DNA of 64,000 nucleotides from Leptasterias polaris (Eukaryota; Echinodermata; Asteroidea; Forcipulatida; Asteriidae), in the NCBI GenBank assembly GCA_037783415.1, contig JAZGTN010000191.1:1-64000 (forward strand), written 5' to 3'. Positions 26,721 through 38,493 of the stretch are shown one piece after another; the first letter of the stretch is position 1; every line of letters starts with the position of its first letter. Made by a program: the position numbers and the translations under genes. A model generated the notes under the pieces. The model searched no databases and was not told the origin of the DNA. It saw nothing but the letters and a program-made list of their open reading frames with translations.

Positions 26721-28996
26721 ACAATTTTCCTGTGTTTTTGTTTCCCACAGTTGCTCATCATGTGAACACCCAATTCATTGTTTATTTAATAAATAATGTT
26801 ATACAACTAATTACTGTGCTCACATTGAACAGTATGTACATGTACATGTACTATAGTTACCCTACATATAGCTGGGGGCCTTGAGCCCACCCACTAAAAA
26901 TTATACAGAGTACAGCTGTTCGGTGTCGTGGTTTTATGCAGTGGCTCAGGGTCACAGGTCAGCAGTATGGTCCAATTACAGCTGGCTGCTCAACACTATA
27001 AGTCATTTGAAAAACGGTTGGTTGATGCACAGAGCATAGAGCAAGGACAGAGCAAGGGTTGATTGTGACCTTTTCTCCATGGTTGTGTTTTGTTATCAGC
27101 AAGGAGAATGCATGGGGGAAAAGTAACCAACAGTTGTACTGGAGCATAATCAAATCCAAGTTTGTCAAAGGACAATTACATATTAAACCATAGAGAAAGG
27201 ACATAAACCTTGTCTGGACATAATGTACAACGGTCATGACGGTAGACCTATGTTTCCCCGGCCTCCTCATAGTTTACATGAGTGGGGCATGGTCTGTACC
27301 GATTTACTCGTGTTAACATTGACAACAATGCAAGCATCACCTGTGCATTCTTGCTGGCTGGATGATAGCTCTGGTGGAACATGTAAGTACGTAATTATTT
27401 ATATAATTTGAAGATTGTTACTTGGACTAGTAAAATGTTCACTTCATGATGCAGAGACACTTAATTAGGGAATTGTTACAATTTTCCGTGCTTGACCTGG
27501 CAACATTGTTTTTCTGCTTTGAACTAATTTTTGTAATGTATGTTTTATTTAGAATACTTTACTTTTTTATTAACATGCATTTCTCAAATGTAGTTGAAGG
27601 AGAAAACCTTTTGTACAAATTTAAGCAGACACTATACCAAACATAATTAATAAACAGTTATTATGAAAGCCTCTATTCTTGCCTGGTCAACACAACTATG
27701 AACTTAATAGCTCAGATTTTCTTTCTTAACTCAACAAGTCAACAACAATTGACCCGTGAAAATGTTCGCCCAAACCGCTCATATTTAAACCCCCTTTGTC
27801 CAGCAACTTATTTGCTCATTAAGTCAGTGACAGTGCTATTTTATTGAACTGACTCCGCCCGAGACATTTTAGAAGAGTATTGGCCTACTGAATATTTACT
27901 TATATTTAATCAGTTTTCAGGTAGTAAATGTAAATACATTCATTTCAATAATTATCAAAATACTGACTGAATAGTAATCATTCAGTATTTTGCTGATTAT
28001 TGAATACTATCTATTATACATGTACCGTCATGCCAGCCTGTACAACTTCAATATCAACCTTAAAGCTCTGCCTGCTTCATTTGTATCACAATGTGTCAGT
28101 CTGCAATCTGCATGGTCCTACTAGAGAAATACGACAGGTTATCTATTTTTTATTATTCCTATTTTAACGTTACAGATTTCTATAAGTTCTGCGAGGGTTG
28201 ATAATTTCACACACAAGAAAACCATGCTCTGTGGAGATTGAGTGGAAAATTGGATGGAACGAACTTATGACAGGAAGTCAGCAGAACACCTACAGCTCAT
28301 ACTACAGTGGCCGTCAAGTCTACAGACTGCACTGAGACTGACCCAAGCAACGTTGATATCAACAAAGATCTTCACATATGTACAAAAGAGATAAATCTAT
28401 ACCTGTATTTGAATTGAAATTGCTCCTTATCTTGTGTCATTAAATAATATTTATTTTGAATGCTCTATACCACGCAAACAAAGGATGAAACAATTACAGT
28501 GATATTATTTGAATAATTATAAATAATGCAGTTTTATCACAGGAACATTAACACAGCAATATTACCACAGTGTCCATATTTTTTACCACACGTTTACCAC
28601 AGGACAATTATTACAGGAATTGTATCAAAGATACATTTTTCCACTGGAATTACATGAACCAGAGTGATTTCATGTGTGTCACCCAAAACCACACAAATTT
28701 ATTGTGGTATATCATCATTGCAACAGCGGACCAACAGACAGCTGCCACCAATAAATAGCTATTAAATATCAGATTTACACTTGTTATTGTTTTTTTTTCT
28801 TATTTGTTTTATTTAGCTTTTTGATTTATTTGATAAAGGGAGAAGTAATAAATGTGAAAAACTACACACATGTACATAGTATTTATAATGTATTGTGCTT
28901 CTTTATTTAACTACAATTTTTTGACAGATTTAAACCGACAGCTGTCTGTAGGGCTCTGTGAAACCTTCTTACTGGTGACAACAGTTGATGCAGCCC
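26721..28996. other. Interior of the AACCAGTT-bounded element, no gene recognised
   Basis: About 2.3 kb of AT-rich sequence between the two AACCAGTT blocks. The longest open frame (minus strand, 26959-27270, 103 codons) shows no domain, low-complexity bias or homology that I recognise. A run of TACCACAG-like words lies at about 28535-28610 and a small hairpin around AATACTGA at 27957-27992. No transposase motif is visible. Confidence 0.4.
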
Positions 28997-29769
28997 AAAA
29001 CCAGTTAGACCAGTAGGTACCAGTTGAAATCCTGTTTAGACAAGTCTCAAACCATTTCATACCTGGTAATTAAACCAGTTTCACCAGTCCGAAACCAGTT
29101 AAACCAGTTCCAGACCAGTTACACCAGTTTGTAACCAGTTCCAGACCAGTTAAACCAGTTCCAGACCAGTTAAACCAGTTCGAAATCAGTTCAAAACCAG
29201 TTAAACCAGTTCAAGACCAGTTAAACCAGTTCGAAACCAGTTCAAAACCAGTTAAACCAGTTCAAGACCAGTTAAACCAGTTCCAAACCAGTTAAACCAG
29301 TTCCAAACCAGTTCAGGACCAGTTAAACCAGTTCCAAACCAGTAAAACCAGTTCGAGACCAGTTAAACCAGTTCAAAACCAGTTCGAGACCAGTTAAACC
29401 AGTTTGAAACCAGTTCAAGACCAGTTAAACCAGTTCCAGACCAGTTAAACCAGTTCAAAACCAGTTCAAAACCAGTTAAACCAGTTCAAGACCAGTTAAA
29501 CCAGTTAAACCAATTCAAGACCAGTTAAACCAGTTAAACCAGTTCAGGACCAGTTAAACCAGTTCCAAACCAGTAAAACCAGTTCGAGACCAGTTAAACC
29601 AGTTCAAAACCAGTTGAACCAGTTCGAGACCAGTTAAACCAGTTGAACCAGTTCGAGACCAGTTAAACCAGTTGAACCAGTTCGAAACCAGTTAAACCAG
29701 TTACCAATTCCCAGTTCAACTGGACCAGTTGGGACCAGTTAACACCAGTTGAACTGGTTTCAACTGGAA
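28997..29769. repeat. ACCAGTTAAACCAGTTC minisatellite, right block
   Basis: About 60 copies of CCAGTT in the same orientation, separated by 5-7 bp (AAA, CGAGA, CAAGA and similar), giving overlapping periods of 11 and 13 bp. Orientation flips only at the inner edge of the right terminus (GAACTGGTTTCAACTGG). Many copies contain TAACTGG or CAACTGG on the opposite strand, which fit the Myb half-site consensus YAACKG; whether they are bound is unknown. Confidence 0.93.
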
Positions 29770-29799
29770 TTTTCACCTGGGGGAGACTTTCTCACCCGA

Positions 29800-29850
29800 G
29801 CGAGGCATGGGCGCCGCCATGTTTGTTTTGGGGTGTCACATGACGTGTGA
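29800..29850 (+). promoter_or_regulatory. Possible promoter-like patch (YY1-type site, CACATGACGTGTGA palindrome)
   Basis: GCCGCCATGTTTG at 29813-29825 fits a YY1-type CGCCATNTT site, often found at transcription starts. TCACATGACGTGTGA at 29836-29850 is a near-perfect palindrome combining an E-box and an ACGT core. A short open frame begins at 29807, but its 83 residues resemble nothing and it runs past a donor-like GCAG/GTATTT at about 29897. Support is motif content only. Confidence 0.25.
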
Positions 29851-30011
29851 CCTAGATGTGATTGGCGAATTTAGATCACATGGTGTCTGTGCGCAGGTAT
29901 TTCAAATAAAATGTAACGAGCCGACGTATCACAACCGTAAACAGTGTTCGATCGCTGTCGATTATCTAGTGCAATGTTTGGTCGATAATTTCTCAAATTT
30001 GACTGGCGTTT

Positions 30012-30242
30012 TTGTGGAGCACTTTCGGAATCGTAATCTCCAGCAATTACTCTGTTAAAAACTGTAGAGTTATCTTAGACCCACAGGGGTCGGAACGGGA
30101 CGACAAGATACAGTTTACCCCGTATGGCCTAGTGGAAACGGAAACGCATTTTGTGTGTTCTTGTCCGATGTATAATTCTTTGAGAAAAAACGATGTAAAT
30201 GGTACAGTTATTTGCATTAAACAAATTTGGGTTTGTTTATGA
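30012..30242 (+). pseudogene. Possible LINE remnant (reverse transcriptase C-terminal tail)
   Basis: The frame contains VETETHFVCSCPMYNSLRK around residues 41-59. It matches the pattern 'xETExHFxxxCPxYxxLR' that lies downstream of the reverse transcriptase domain in many RTE/CR1-type LINE ORF2 proteins, where H and C belong to a Cys/His cluster. The expected upstream CxxC is absent and the frame is only 76 codons with no reverse transcriptase motifs, so this would be a small decayed fragment. A chance match cannot be excluded. Confidence 0.4.
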
Positions 30243-31205
30243 CCTCTCAGGAAAAATATAATTGTGTATAGGCCTATTGCTTAATATTAGCCAGGTATAT
30301 TGTATGCCAAGTTTAAGGAAATCAATTCGCTATGAATAATAGTTGAAAATTGACGCTTTTTGTTAACTCTTCTGTCATGAAGTAAACCTCATTGTACTTT
30401 AGAATGTTGTTACCCTTCCCCTGTGGTAATGGGGGTATGGTCCTCATGGCACAAAGCAATACATCAAATCAAAATAACAAATACAATCAAGTTGTGATTG
30501 AGCATATTATTAAGCTTTCAACTTCAGAAAAAATAATTGAATTGTAATAGGTCTGTAATTGAATTATATATATTACCGCTTTTCTTGAACCACCTCACCA
30601 ATGCTTCAAACCATCATGAAAGATTGAGTGATTCAAACTAAAAGCAAGAATAGCAAGAGCATTCCTGATCCTTTTGGGGGGGGGGGGGGGGTGGTTGAAC
30701 GACGAAAACTCAGACCACCCCAGCCTGAAGGGGAAAGTTTGTTGAATGTGATTTTACAAATTCTGCTTGCGTTGGAGATTCAAGTAGGAAAATAATGTGA
30801 GCACCAGTCTCTTAATACAGGATCAGCGCCAAAACTGGGGTAAAATTTTAGGCGGGCACCATGAGGGGAACACCATTTTTCTGGGGTGACACTTCTTGCC
30901 AATTAAAACTGTTGTTTCCGTTTAGGACGGAAGCCATTCTTCAGCGCTTTTTGTGCACTTTTTATTTTATTTTACTATTAATTTACAAGATAATCTGACG
31001 TGAGTGTATACCATTGTCTGTGTGTCAATGGAGAGATTGTTAGTTAAACATTGAAACTATCATTTTTAATCAAATTTAAGATTTCAAATGGAGGGGGAAC
31101 AAGGGGTTGGCTTGGACATCAGGGGCAATTGGTACTACCAGTGCCCCCCCCCCCCCCCCCTTGGATAGGACTGATAATGTTGTGAGGCTTTGTACCGAGA
31201 GCGCA
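30243..31205. other. Non-coding spacer with G and C homopolymers
   Basis: I see no gene. A run of about 17 G lies near 30676-30691 and about 18 C near 31143-31160. The rest is AT-rich unique-looking sequence. Confidence 0.5.
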
Positions 31206-31310
31206 CGTTTTCAAAACCAGTGACGGAGCCCGAGCTGGAGCCATAGCGGGAGCCTAAGCCGGAAGCCTAAGCCGGAATCCTAAGCCGGAAGCCGTGGTTT
31301 CGAAAAGGCC
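31206..31310. mobile_element. Short MITE-like repeat with CCTAAGCCGGAA tandem words
   Basis: The segment starts CGTTTTCAAAACCAG and ends CGTGGTTTCGAAAAGGCC, which are imperfect inverted repeats. Its centre is a run of CCTAAGCCGGAA words. The same ends (CCTTTTCGAAA) and a similar centre recur at 52531-52668, so this is a dispersed family. No target duplication was identified. Confidence 0.45.
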
Positions 31311-31720
31311 GTAGTTATAGTTTTTTGTTTTACTGTCAAAGAATCTTCCCTCGCGTAATGTTTACTTAATTCGAAAAGCAGGCCACTCCACGCGTCTGCA
31401 TCGTTTACTGTTTGTAAAAGGCTGTGTCGTCTGTCCGAATTAGCGGCTTTGGCTTGACTGTCACCTGGACATGCGTTGAAGCATAGGTTGCCCGTAGAAG
31501 CACCCTTAACAACAGCTAAAGACGTAGCCGTACCCGCCAAATGTGACACAACACATCCGTTAATTACGTACCGTGCCCAATAATACTTCAAATTGGTGAA
31601 TAATAATATGTGCATGTAGGCGCCTTTGTTATGCGCTGGCGCTGTGAGGCGTAGTAATATGAATGTGCCCGAAGTCGCTGGCGCAGTTCAGTATAATCTT
31701 TGTATTATGACATCACCACC

Positions 31721-31747
31721 TATAAAAAGCCACACTTATCCAATCAG
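31721..31747 (+). promoter_or_regulatory. TATA-like box with adjacent CCAAT
   Basis: TATAAAAAG at 31721-31729 is followed by ATCCAATCAG. This is a good TATA match, but no transcript can be tied to it from sequence alone. Confidence 0.25.
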
Positions 31748-31959
31748 CGATTAGTATATCACACTGGCAATAGACGTTTCAAATAATTATCAATGTATCA
31801 TTAAAATACCGATGATATCATGAGCAAATGTCATGACAACATCTAAATGAACTATTTAACTTTAGAATTTGACTTTCTTTCTTATTTTTTGGTCATTACA
31901 ATAAAATCAACTCTGCCAATTAAATTGAAAGATTTCATCATCCAGCGTGTAGCGTTGTC

Positions 31960-32138
31960 ATTGGCTGAGGCACCGCCCTCCTAGATGAGAAACGCCACTT
32001 CTTTAGCTATACGCTTATACACCCTGCGCATTCTATCGCAGTTCTCCAACAGAACCGGGCACAGCGAGAGCATCTGCACGGGCTATTAGTGAAAATCTAC
32101 CCATCGAAATCATCTTCTCACGAACTCTCATTTGAAAG
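31960..32138 (+). promoter_or_regulatory. Candidate promoter and first non-coding exon (donor at 32138/32139)
   Basis: An inverted CCAAT box (ATTGG, 31960-31964) and a GC box (CCGCCC, 31973-31978) precede a CpG-richer stretch of about 110 bp that ends TTTGAAAG/GTAGGA, a good splice donor at 32138/32139. The next convincing acceptor with a coding start behind it is at 44019, just before the 44068 gene. A 5'UTR exon with an intron of about 11.9 kb is therefore conceivable. This is inference and needs transcript data. Confidence 0.25.
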
Positions 32139-33599
32139 GTAGGATTTTGTTGTCATGTTTGAAAAGTGACCATTTTATATCCATTGAATGCGAAATTTGA
32201 ACAGAATTCCTTTGAGTTTTCTGTGCAGTGAATTTTTTATTTATTTATTATATTAGGACTGTTGTGAAAACTGATGTCTGTATGTTTCATGCGCGACTAT
32301 GTAGTTTTTGATTGAGTACATTATGTTTGTAGACAATGTTGACATTTGGTTGCCTAGGTGTACATTTACTAATAATTAATAATTAATCGATTGCTGACCG
32401 AAGTTCAGTCGTTGGAATTTAAAGGTAGGCCTACTGTGAGACATCATATCATCACTCACATTGTTATTATAATACATGATTGATTTTAAAAGAATATTAT
32501 CTTGATTTTTACTCTCCACCGATGCACGGGCTTATGAGGACTAGGTTTATTTGCCATAAAATGCACACAAAACACGAGTACCAATTTCTAATAACAAAAC
32601 ATTTCTGTCATTTTCCCCCTTCTTGATATGTCCGAATTTCCTCCCCCCCCCCCCCCCCTCTGTTTTCCCCGGCTTTGTGTGTGTGTGTGTGTGTGTGTGG
32701 GGGGGGGGGGGTTGCATCCGCCCGCCCCTGGGTCACACGCTTAATGCACTGATGTTGATAAGCACTGCGTAGGCCTAAGTCAGGGCTTTAATGTTTAATC
32801 TCATCCTCTAGTTTCCAGGACACATTGCCAGAAATTACGAGTGTCATTGAATTTTGGTGAGTTTTATTATTGAGTGCCAGCCTCTTAAAGTTTTCAAGAA
32901 ACATAACCAGAAATTATAATCATCCCCTTCCCTCTACCCCATTGTTTCCTTCTTCATTGTTCATCTGTGTGCTTTCCGCCGCTCTCTCTCTCTCTCTCTC
33001 TCTCTTTTGATTTCGATCCACTTGACTGTTTTTGTTACACCAGTTTGTTTACGTATTTTGTGTGTGCTGCCATTTGAGAGAACGACTCTGCTGTGGTCGA
33101 AACGTGAGGCCGTTAACTATGTTCTGCCTAAAAACATAGCCTTTCATAAATTATAGATTTTTGAACTTTTAATATGTTTAGTCCCCTAGTTTAGTATGTT
33201 TAGTCCCCTATGCATCCTCTAGTTTTCAAGGCACAAACATAAACTATAATTAATTGCCGATTTTCGAAGAACTCCAATGTTATGTCAGATCCTCAAGAAT
33301 TTATAATACATCATTGAAGAGTTTTATTATTTTAGACTTCTAGATACATAGAATATAACAAGATGATATAAATCCTATTGGATTTTAACTGATTCTTCTT
33401 GAAAACCATGAGAGTTGTATAATAGCGTGTGTGGACTCGCGAGATCAAAGCAAATGTTTTACTACTTTTTTTTTTTTTTTCTTTAAAGTGGAGTTATACA
33501 GCCCCATTTATTTCATTCCTCACACGAATAACAGAAATACAATTTTACTTGAACATGAAACAAATTAACAACAATTTATGATATTTACAATTAGTGACT

Positions 33600-33600
<1 letters not shown>
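32139..33600. other. Non-coding stretch with simple repeats
   Basis: No gene is seen. Simple repeats are poly-C near 32643-32658, (TG)12 at 32676-32699 running into a G tract up to 32711, (CT)n at 32983-33006, and poly-T near 33467-33480. GTTTAGTCCCCTA occurs twice at about 33177-33212. Confidence 0.5.
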
Positions 33601-33637
<37 letters not shown>

Positions 33638-34925
33638 CTAAAACAACAAAAACACAAAAAATAATACATCAATTTCACATTACAATGTATAAGATCCACA
33701 AATATAGCCATTATATAGAATTCTATGAGAAACAAAAAAAAATAAAAAATTAAAACAGATACGAGCATATACACAAATTAGCGTGACATAATCACGTGAT
33801 ACGAAACAGAATTTGACAAATGAAATCATTGCAGAAGTTGAAAACCAGTTCTACAACTCAAATAATTATATAAACGACTATAACCTGCACATCTGCTAAT
33901 ACAAAGGGGACAAAGCTAAGACCCACAAGCATGAAACTCTTTAAAACCCAAAATTTTACTCACCATTATCATTAAAGAAACACAGTGCTTTGTTTGCTGT
34001 GTAACACGCCTTAAAGGTTTCAAGACACATTCTGTTGTGTTCAAACAATAGAAAAGCCTTCAAGTTCCGTTTGTAACATTGAATAATGTCAACATCAGTA
34101 GGACATGTGTGACTGTCAAATATCAATTTACATCTGATATTCCATATTTGCCGTAGCATTTTGACAACCACCACACTTTGCACTAATTTAAGTTGATACC
34201 CCAGAATTATGTTAAGGTCAGTCAGGTAAAAGTACTTATTTCCCACATATTTTCTTAGAAGACATTCAACGAAAATCCAGGCATTAATTGTACACGAGCA
34301 GTAAATAAAAAGATGTTGATGGGACTCGTTTTCAGTTTTACATAGAGGACATAAAGTGTCAGGAACATTTTGCATCTTGAGAAGAACATCTCTGGTAGGA
34401 AGAACTCTATGTTTCACTTTGTACCAAAACTGTTTATCTTCAGAATCTAACAAATAATTTTTAAAACCTCTCTCCCAAATCATGGTCCAATTAATATGAG
34501 ACGCATAGTGAAACATTTCTTGCCATTTCTTTTGTGCTTTAGGGGCAATGAATTTATCTAGAACGAGATTAGCATATATACTTTTAGCAGTGGTTTTAGA
34601 AATGTGTACCTTTTCCCCCTTATTATTATTTTTAACAATTACCATCCAATTGCAGATGTGGTTTGCAGGACCCTTTCTCGTGTCGCAAACCAATTCATGG
34701 TCGATTTGGTTGTTTATTCTGCCCAGAATTCTTCCTGCATTAATGTTCAAAATTCCACATTTATCAGCGACTTCTTGGAAAGTGATTAACTTGTTTTTAC
34801 GAACCACATCTTTAATTTTACTACTTACTAGGTTCTTTAAAAAACTATTTGCATTTCAAGCAAAGATATCTCAAATGAGGTTTTCAACCATGGCCTTATT
34901 AAATCATGTCTGTTATGTGCAAATC
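33601..34925 (-). pseudogene. 5'-truncated LINE, ORF2 C-terminal fragment with zf-RVT (copy 1)
   Basis: The minus strand is open for about 300 codons ending at 33956; there is no in-frame ATG, as expected for a truncated element. Around residue 153 counted from 34807 it has CPLC, then H165 and C170, that is C-x2-C-x8-H-x4-C: the zinc-binding zf-RVT motif found C-terminal to the reverse transcriptase of many LINEs. WYKVKHRVLPTRDVLLKM just before it is also typical of these proteins. The RT and endonuclease domains are missing. Related sequence continues upstream in another frame (34860-34915), so a frameshift near a T-run at about 34845 is likely. The 3' side ends in poly-A (poly-T on +). Confidence 0.85.
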
Positions 34926-34929
34926 TGAA

Positions 34930-36490
34930 AACGGTTTTACTTTCACTATGATCAATGTTGTGCACACCTTTTATAACGATGGTTGTAAAAACGAAACAAC
35001 GACTCTCCCATCAACATTGTCCCCCCCCCCACTCCCCTCTCCACTTCGTATGATGTTGGGATGGGTATCAAACTCTTCTCACCCCCCCCCCCCCCCCCCC
35101 CCACACACACACACTTTGCCCCCTTTATTCCCACCTCAATATTTCACCGATGGCCAAAATGTATTCAACCCTAAACCTTTGTACCCATTAAACCAATCGT
35201 TCTCGTTGCCCCCAGCTAAAAAATAACGCTGGTGTAAGTTTGTCATTGTCGAAATTCAATCTTTTTCGGCAGTACAAAATTAAATTTAAGATCAATGTGT
35301 GTCCCCTTATAGGCTCCCCCCCCCCTCCCCCACCCCCTTGGGGTTTGGAAGTCATTAAGAGACATAGTGTACAATTCTACTTTTCCTTGAATGATATGTA
35401 TTAAAACAAAACACAGTATCAGTTCAGGCTGTAAGAAGTAACAATTTCTAGTCATTCTTGCGGGTACAGCCATGAATGATCTCTTGGAACAAATATTTGC
35501 TCTCTTGGCTCTGAATAGAGCTTTTGTCTGTTCTTGACGACGTTTTGAACAGTGCAGACTTATACTCTGCTCATCTTTTTTTAGGCTGTGTTCCCGAAAT
35601 CGTTAGCCAATGAAGGCTAAATCAATTTGTATTGGATGGTTTTTATGTCTTGACATACAAATCCTGAAAACACCGATCGGAACGTGCCTTTATTCAGTCT
35701 TACCAGAAACTTTTCTTTTTCAAAAAAAGTATCCAATATTTCGAAAGGTTCAAATCTGATTATGTTTACTAAAAACTTGACAGATAAAGTGAAATGCACT
35801 CTTAAATGTAGAGTACATCAATTGCAGACATGAAACAAATACTTTCTGGTGACTGACAGTACAAATTATTTCCATGTATCCAGGGGAACGATTTTACTAG
35901 GGGCAATTTTCATTTTAAAGGAAAATGCAATTTTGTATCATTTTGATGTGATGGTCAGCCATGAGTTTTAAAAGGTATGTCTGGATGAAAACTGTAAAGT
36001 TGTCACAAGTTGCTTTTGTTTTTCTCGGCAGCCAAGGGCGAACAAATGTAAACAGGTCGGTGGAACGATATTTCATTATTATCTCCTAACCCATAAAATC
36101 CACGATTTTCTCGGGAAAATACAACAATTGCCAATAATGTAATTTCCCTTGTTGTGTTGTAAAACAAGCCAGTGATGCTTTCCCTCATTCTCATCACGGC
36201 TTGGTTTTTAGAAAACGGTGAACATTATGATTATATTCAGGCTGTGCTATTCTTGCGTGGTCAGTTAAAAAACACAAGTGGAATAAATGAAATGGGATGC
36301 AAAGCTGATTTCCAAAACGGAAATTAAACAAATGGCCTATCATGATGAAATATGGAAAGCCCAACATTTGACAACTTTAGCGAAGGGGAAAATTTGTCTT
36401 GAAGATGGTATAAGCCGAACGTTAATTATTGAGAAATATTTGAGGATATGGTATATAACTAGAATTACAAAAACAGCATCAGCTGTTTCA
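34930..36490. other. Non-coding left half of the duplicated unit
   Basis: No gene is recognised. Poly-C/CA patches lie at about 35020-35115 and 35312-35336. The equivalent region in copy 2 is 39791-41350. Confidence 0.5.
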
Positions 36491-36494
36491 TTAA

Positions 36495-36519
36495 CAACAA
36501 TAACAACAACAACAGCAAC

Positions 36520-36573
<54 letters not shown>

Positions 36574-36584
36574 GCCGCAGCCGC

Positions 36585-36619
<35 letters not shown>

Positions 36620-36685
36620 CGGCAGCAGCAACAGCAACAACAACACAACAAGAACAACTACAACAACAACAACAGCCGCAGCCGC

Positions 36686-36717
<32 letters not shown>

Positions 36718-36795
36718 CGGCAGCAGCAACAGCAACAACAACACAACAAGAACAACTACAACAACAACAACAGCAGCAGCAACAACAGCAACATC
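36495..36795 (+). repeat. (CAA)n/(CAG)n microsatellite, long allele-like copy
   Basis: About 300 bp of AAC/ACA/CAA with interspersed CAGCCGCAGCCG and CGGCAGCAGCAACAGC words. A higher-order unit of about 98 bp occurs twice in full. Frames across it encode poly-Q, poly-T or poly-C simply because the DNA is a triplet repeat; they are not genes. The matching array in the second copy (41355-41625) is about 31 bp shorter. Confidence 0.95.
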
Positions 36796-38493
36796 AACAC
36801 CAACAAGAACATCAATAACAGCAACAACACTAATATCAACAACGACATACAAATTTAATAAAAACATCACCACCACTGTCACCACCACAGCGAAAAAATC
36901 ACCGACTATCCGTACGACAACAATGAAACAATAAAATAAAAGAGCAGAACAAAATCAGCAGCAGTTCTAATTGTATGTAAGCTTCTGTGACAAAAACAAC
37001 CGCACGGAAACCAATGACTAGCAGAAGACAACAACAGACTGAAACGACAACAAAACTAACACCAACGAACAACGCCCATCCCTTCATTATAATAACGCTG
37101 ACATTGACGACAATTTGACGTTAGATTCCGGTCGGGTTAAGACGCACCATCACCATGGCAACGCATCACCTTCTCAAAATTGAGTTTGAGTACACGAAGG
37201 CCAAGCATTGTTCGCTATAATATGAAATAGTAATTATGAAACGACAATAATATGGACGCACCAGGAATGTTAAAGGCAAACTGTACATTTTATTTTAATG
37301 GTCTCTCTAAGAGGTGTTTTATTGTCCATTCGTCTCCTATCCTCTCTGCAAAATGCTTGAAATATCATTCTTGGGCCAACAAATCATACTAATGCAATTT
37401 TGAGGTTTTGGTGTTCAATCTTAAAATCTTTTGCTTTTAATTATTTTCTGTTGATTTGCTAGACAATGTTTTTGACATCGCTGTACTTCATTAGTGAGTG
37501 AAATAAAAGATTAATCTAAACAAATTTTGAGAAATATAACTTTGCCTCATTGGTCAGTGTACAAAAACTGTATTCCTTCCTGAGTACATGTAGTGCTTAT
37601 TGCTGCATTACAATCATCATAGATTATTAACTGCCGTTACCAATAAAACATAACCTATCCCAACAAACTGTGTACTGTTGGAAAGAGAACATAATTCCCT
37701 TCATTGTGAAAACTGTTTTGCCATGTTTCCTATCTCACGCTATTTACTACTTTTGTAATGTTATTTATTAATTTATTTTACATTCAACTTAATAGATTTT
37801 CAACCCTTTATCCCATCAGCAAAAGTGAACGCTATTATGAAAAACTGCTTGTGATTATTACAGCAACTTAGCAACTTAGAAATAAATGCAGCACATTATA
37901 CCCCCTTTTTGCCGAACTTTTAGAAATAAATGCAATGTGTCATAAAATAGTTTGTAAGTGTTTTCGTATTTTTGGGGACTTTCGTTTTCTTGAACTTATA
38001 AACTTGCATTGAAAGTGTTCTAATACTTGCATTTATTTAATCGCTATTAATGTTTTTTACACTTATTAGTAACTTCATTGTGTGCTTCCTATTGTACATG
38101 TTAACTTTGCTTATAAAAAGAGTTACCTTGTAATTCCTGGCAAGCAATGTACTTTAATGGGAAATTTTACATGTGTCAACTTCCACATAATTGCAAGATT
38201 TATAACGTAACTGCTGAACAAGTTTTGAAAAATGCTCCCTTTCTTCTTATCAAAAGTTGATAAATATCATGCACTGCAATCTCCAAGAAAGACAAGAAAT
38301 TTTGTTTTCTTCTTTGGCTGTGTACAAATCACGCCTGCAGGAAGTCCAGGCTCTGTGGCTCTTTTATAAATATGTGACGTCACAGGTCACATGATTCATA
38401 AGTAGGCATAAATACATTGATACCTCACCATGCAATGCCTCAAATCCCATTATAGGCATACATTCTTGAATTGTATGATATGTTTTTCAACTG
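36796..38493. other. Non-coding right half of the duplicated unit
   Basis: AT-rich, with no coding frame beyond chance length. The copy-2 equivalent is 41626-43323. The only motif of note is the CRE-type site at 38375-38382. Confidence 0.5.
38375..38382. promoter_or_regulatory. Consensus CRE site, duplicated at 43205-43212
   Basis: TGTGACGTCACA is a perfect palindrome containing the full CREB/ATF octamer TGACGTCA. It lies just after TTTATAAATA and before GGTCACATGA. No gene start is evident nearby, so its use is unproven. Confidence 0.35.

Larger units (their letters stand above)
26161..29778. mobile_element. Putative 3.6-kb DNA element with inverted AACCAGTT-rich ends
   Basis: The left end reads AGGTGAA, a gap of about 20 bp, then CCCAGTTGAAACCAGTT. 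The reverse complement of the right end reads AGGTGAAAATTCCAGTTGAA followed by ACCAGTTCAACTGG. The same two motifs therefore occur in inverted orientation at both ends, followed inward by long arrays of the same AACCAGTT word (26189-26720 and 28997-29769). This is the layout of a non-autonomous DNA transposon with subterminal repeats. No clear target-site duplication or transposase frame is visible, so the class is unknown. Two independent minisatellites made of the same word would be the alternative. Confidence 0.5.
33666..38493. repeat. Tandem segmental duplication, copy 1 (about 4.8 kb)
   Basis: This segment recurs almost unchanged as 38536-43323. The offset is 4870 bp at the left end, 4861 through the LINE and 4830 at the right end; the changes come from an A-rich indel and a shorter CAA array in copy 2. 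I noted only about six substitutions outside homopolymers, for example T/C at 34675 versus 39536 and G/T at 35161. It contains a LINE remnant, poly-C patches, a CAA microsatellite and non-coding sequence. The left flank is a poly-T tract (33603-33636) followed by about 30 bp that copy 2 does not share. Confidence 0.95.

Noticed and set aside
26959..27270. 103-codon minus-strand frame as a transposase gene for the AACCAGTT element
   Set aside because: No DDE/D motif, zinc finger or known transposase pattern is visible, and it is too short for a complete enzyme.
29807..30058. 83-codon frame starting in the promoter-like patch
   Set aside because: It begins in a favourable ATG context but has no recognisable domain, contains a donor-like site and overlaps the LINE-like remnant. 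It may contain part of a real exon, but this cannot be supported from sequence.
31280..31615. 111-codon minus-strand frame
   Set aside because: No domain or homology is recognised. It overlaps a MITE-like repeat with GCCTAAGCCGGAA words and has no supporting splice or start context.
36287..36934. 215-codon frame rich in Gln, Thr and Asn across the CAA array
   Set aside because: The frame is open because triplet repeats lack stops. In the near-identical second copy it shifts to a different amino-acid composition after the 31-bp contraction, so it is not conserved as protein.
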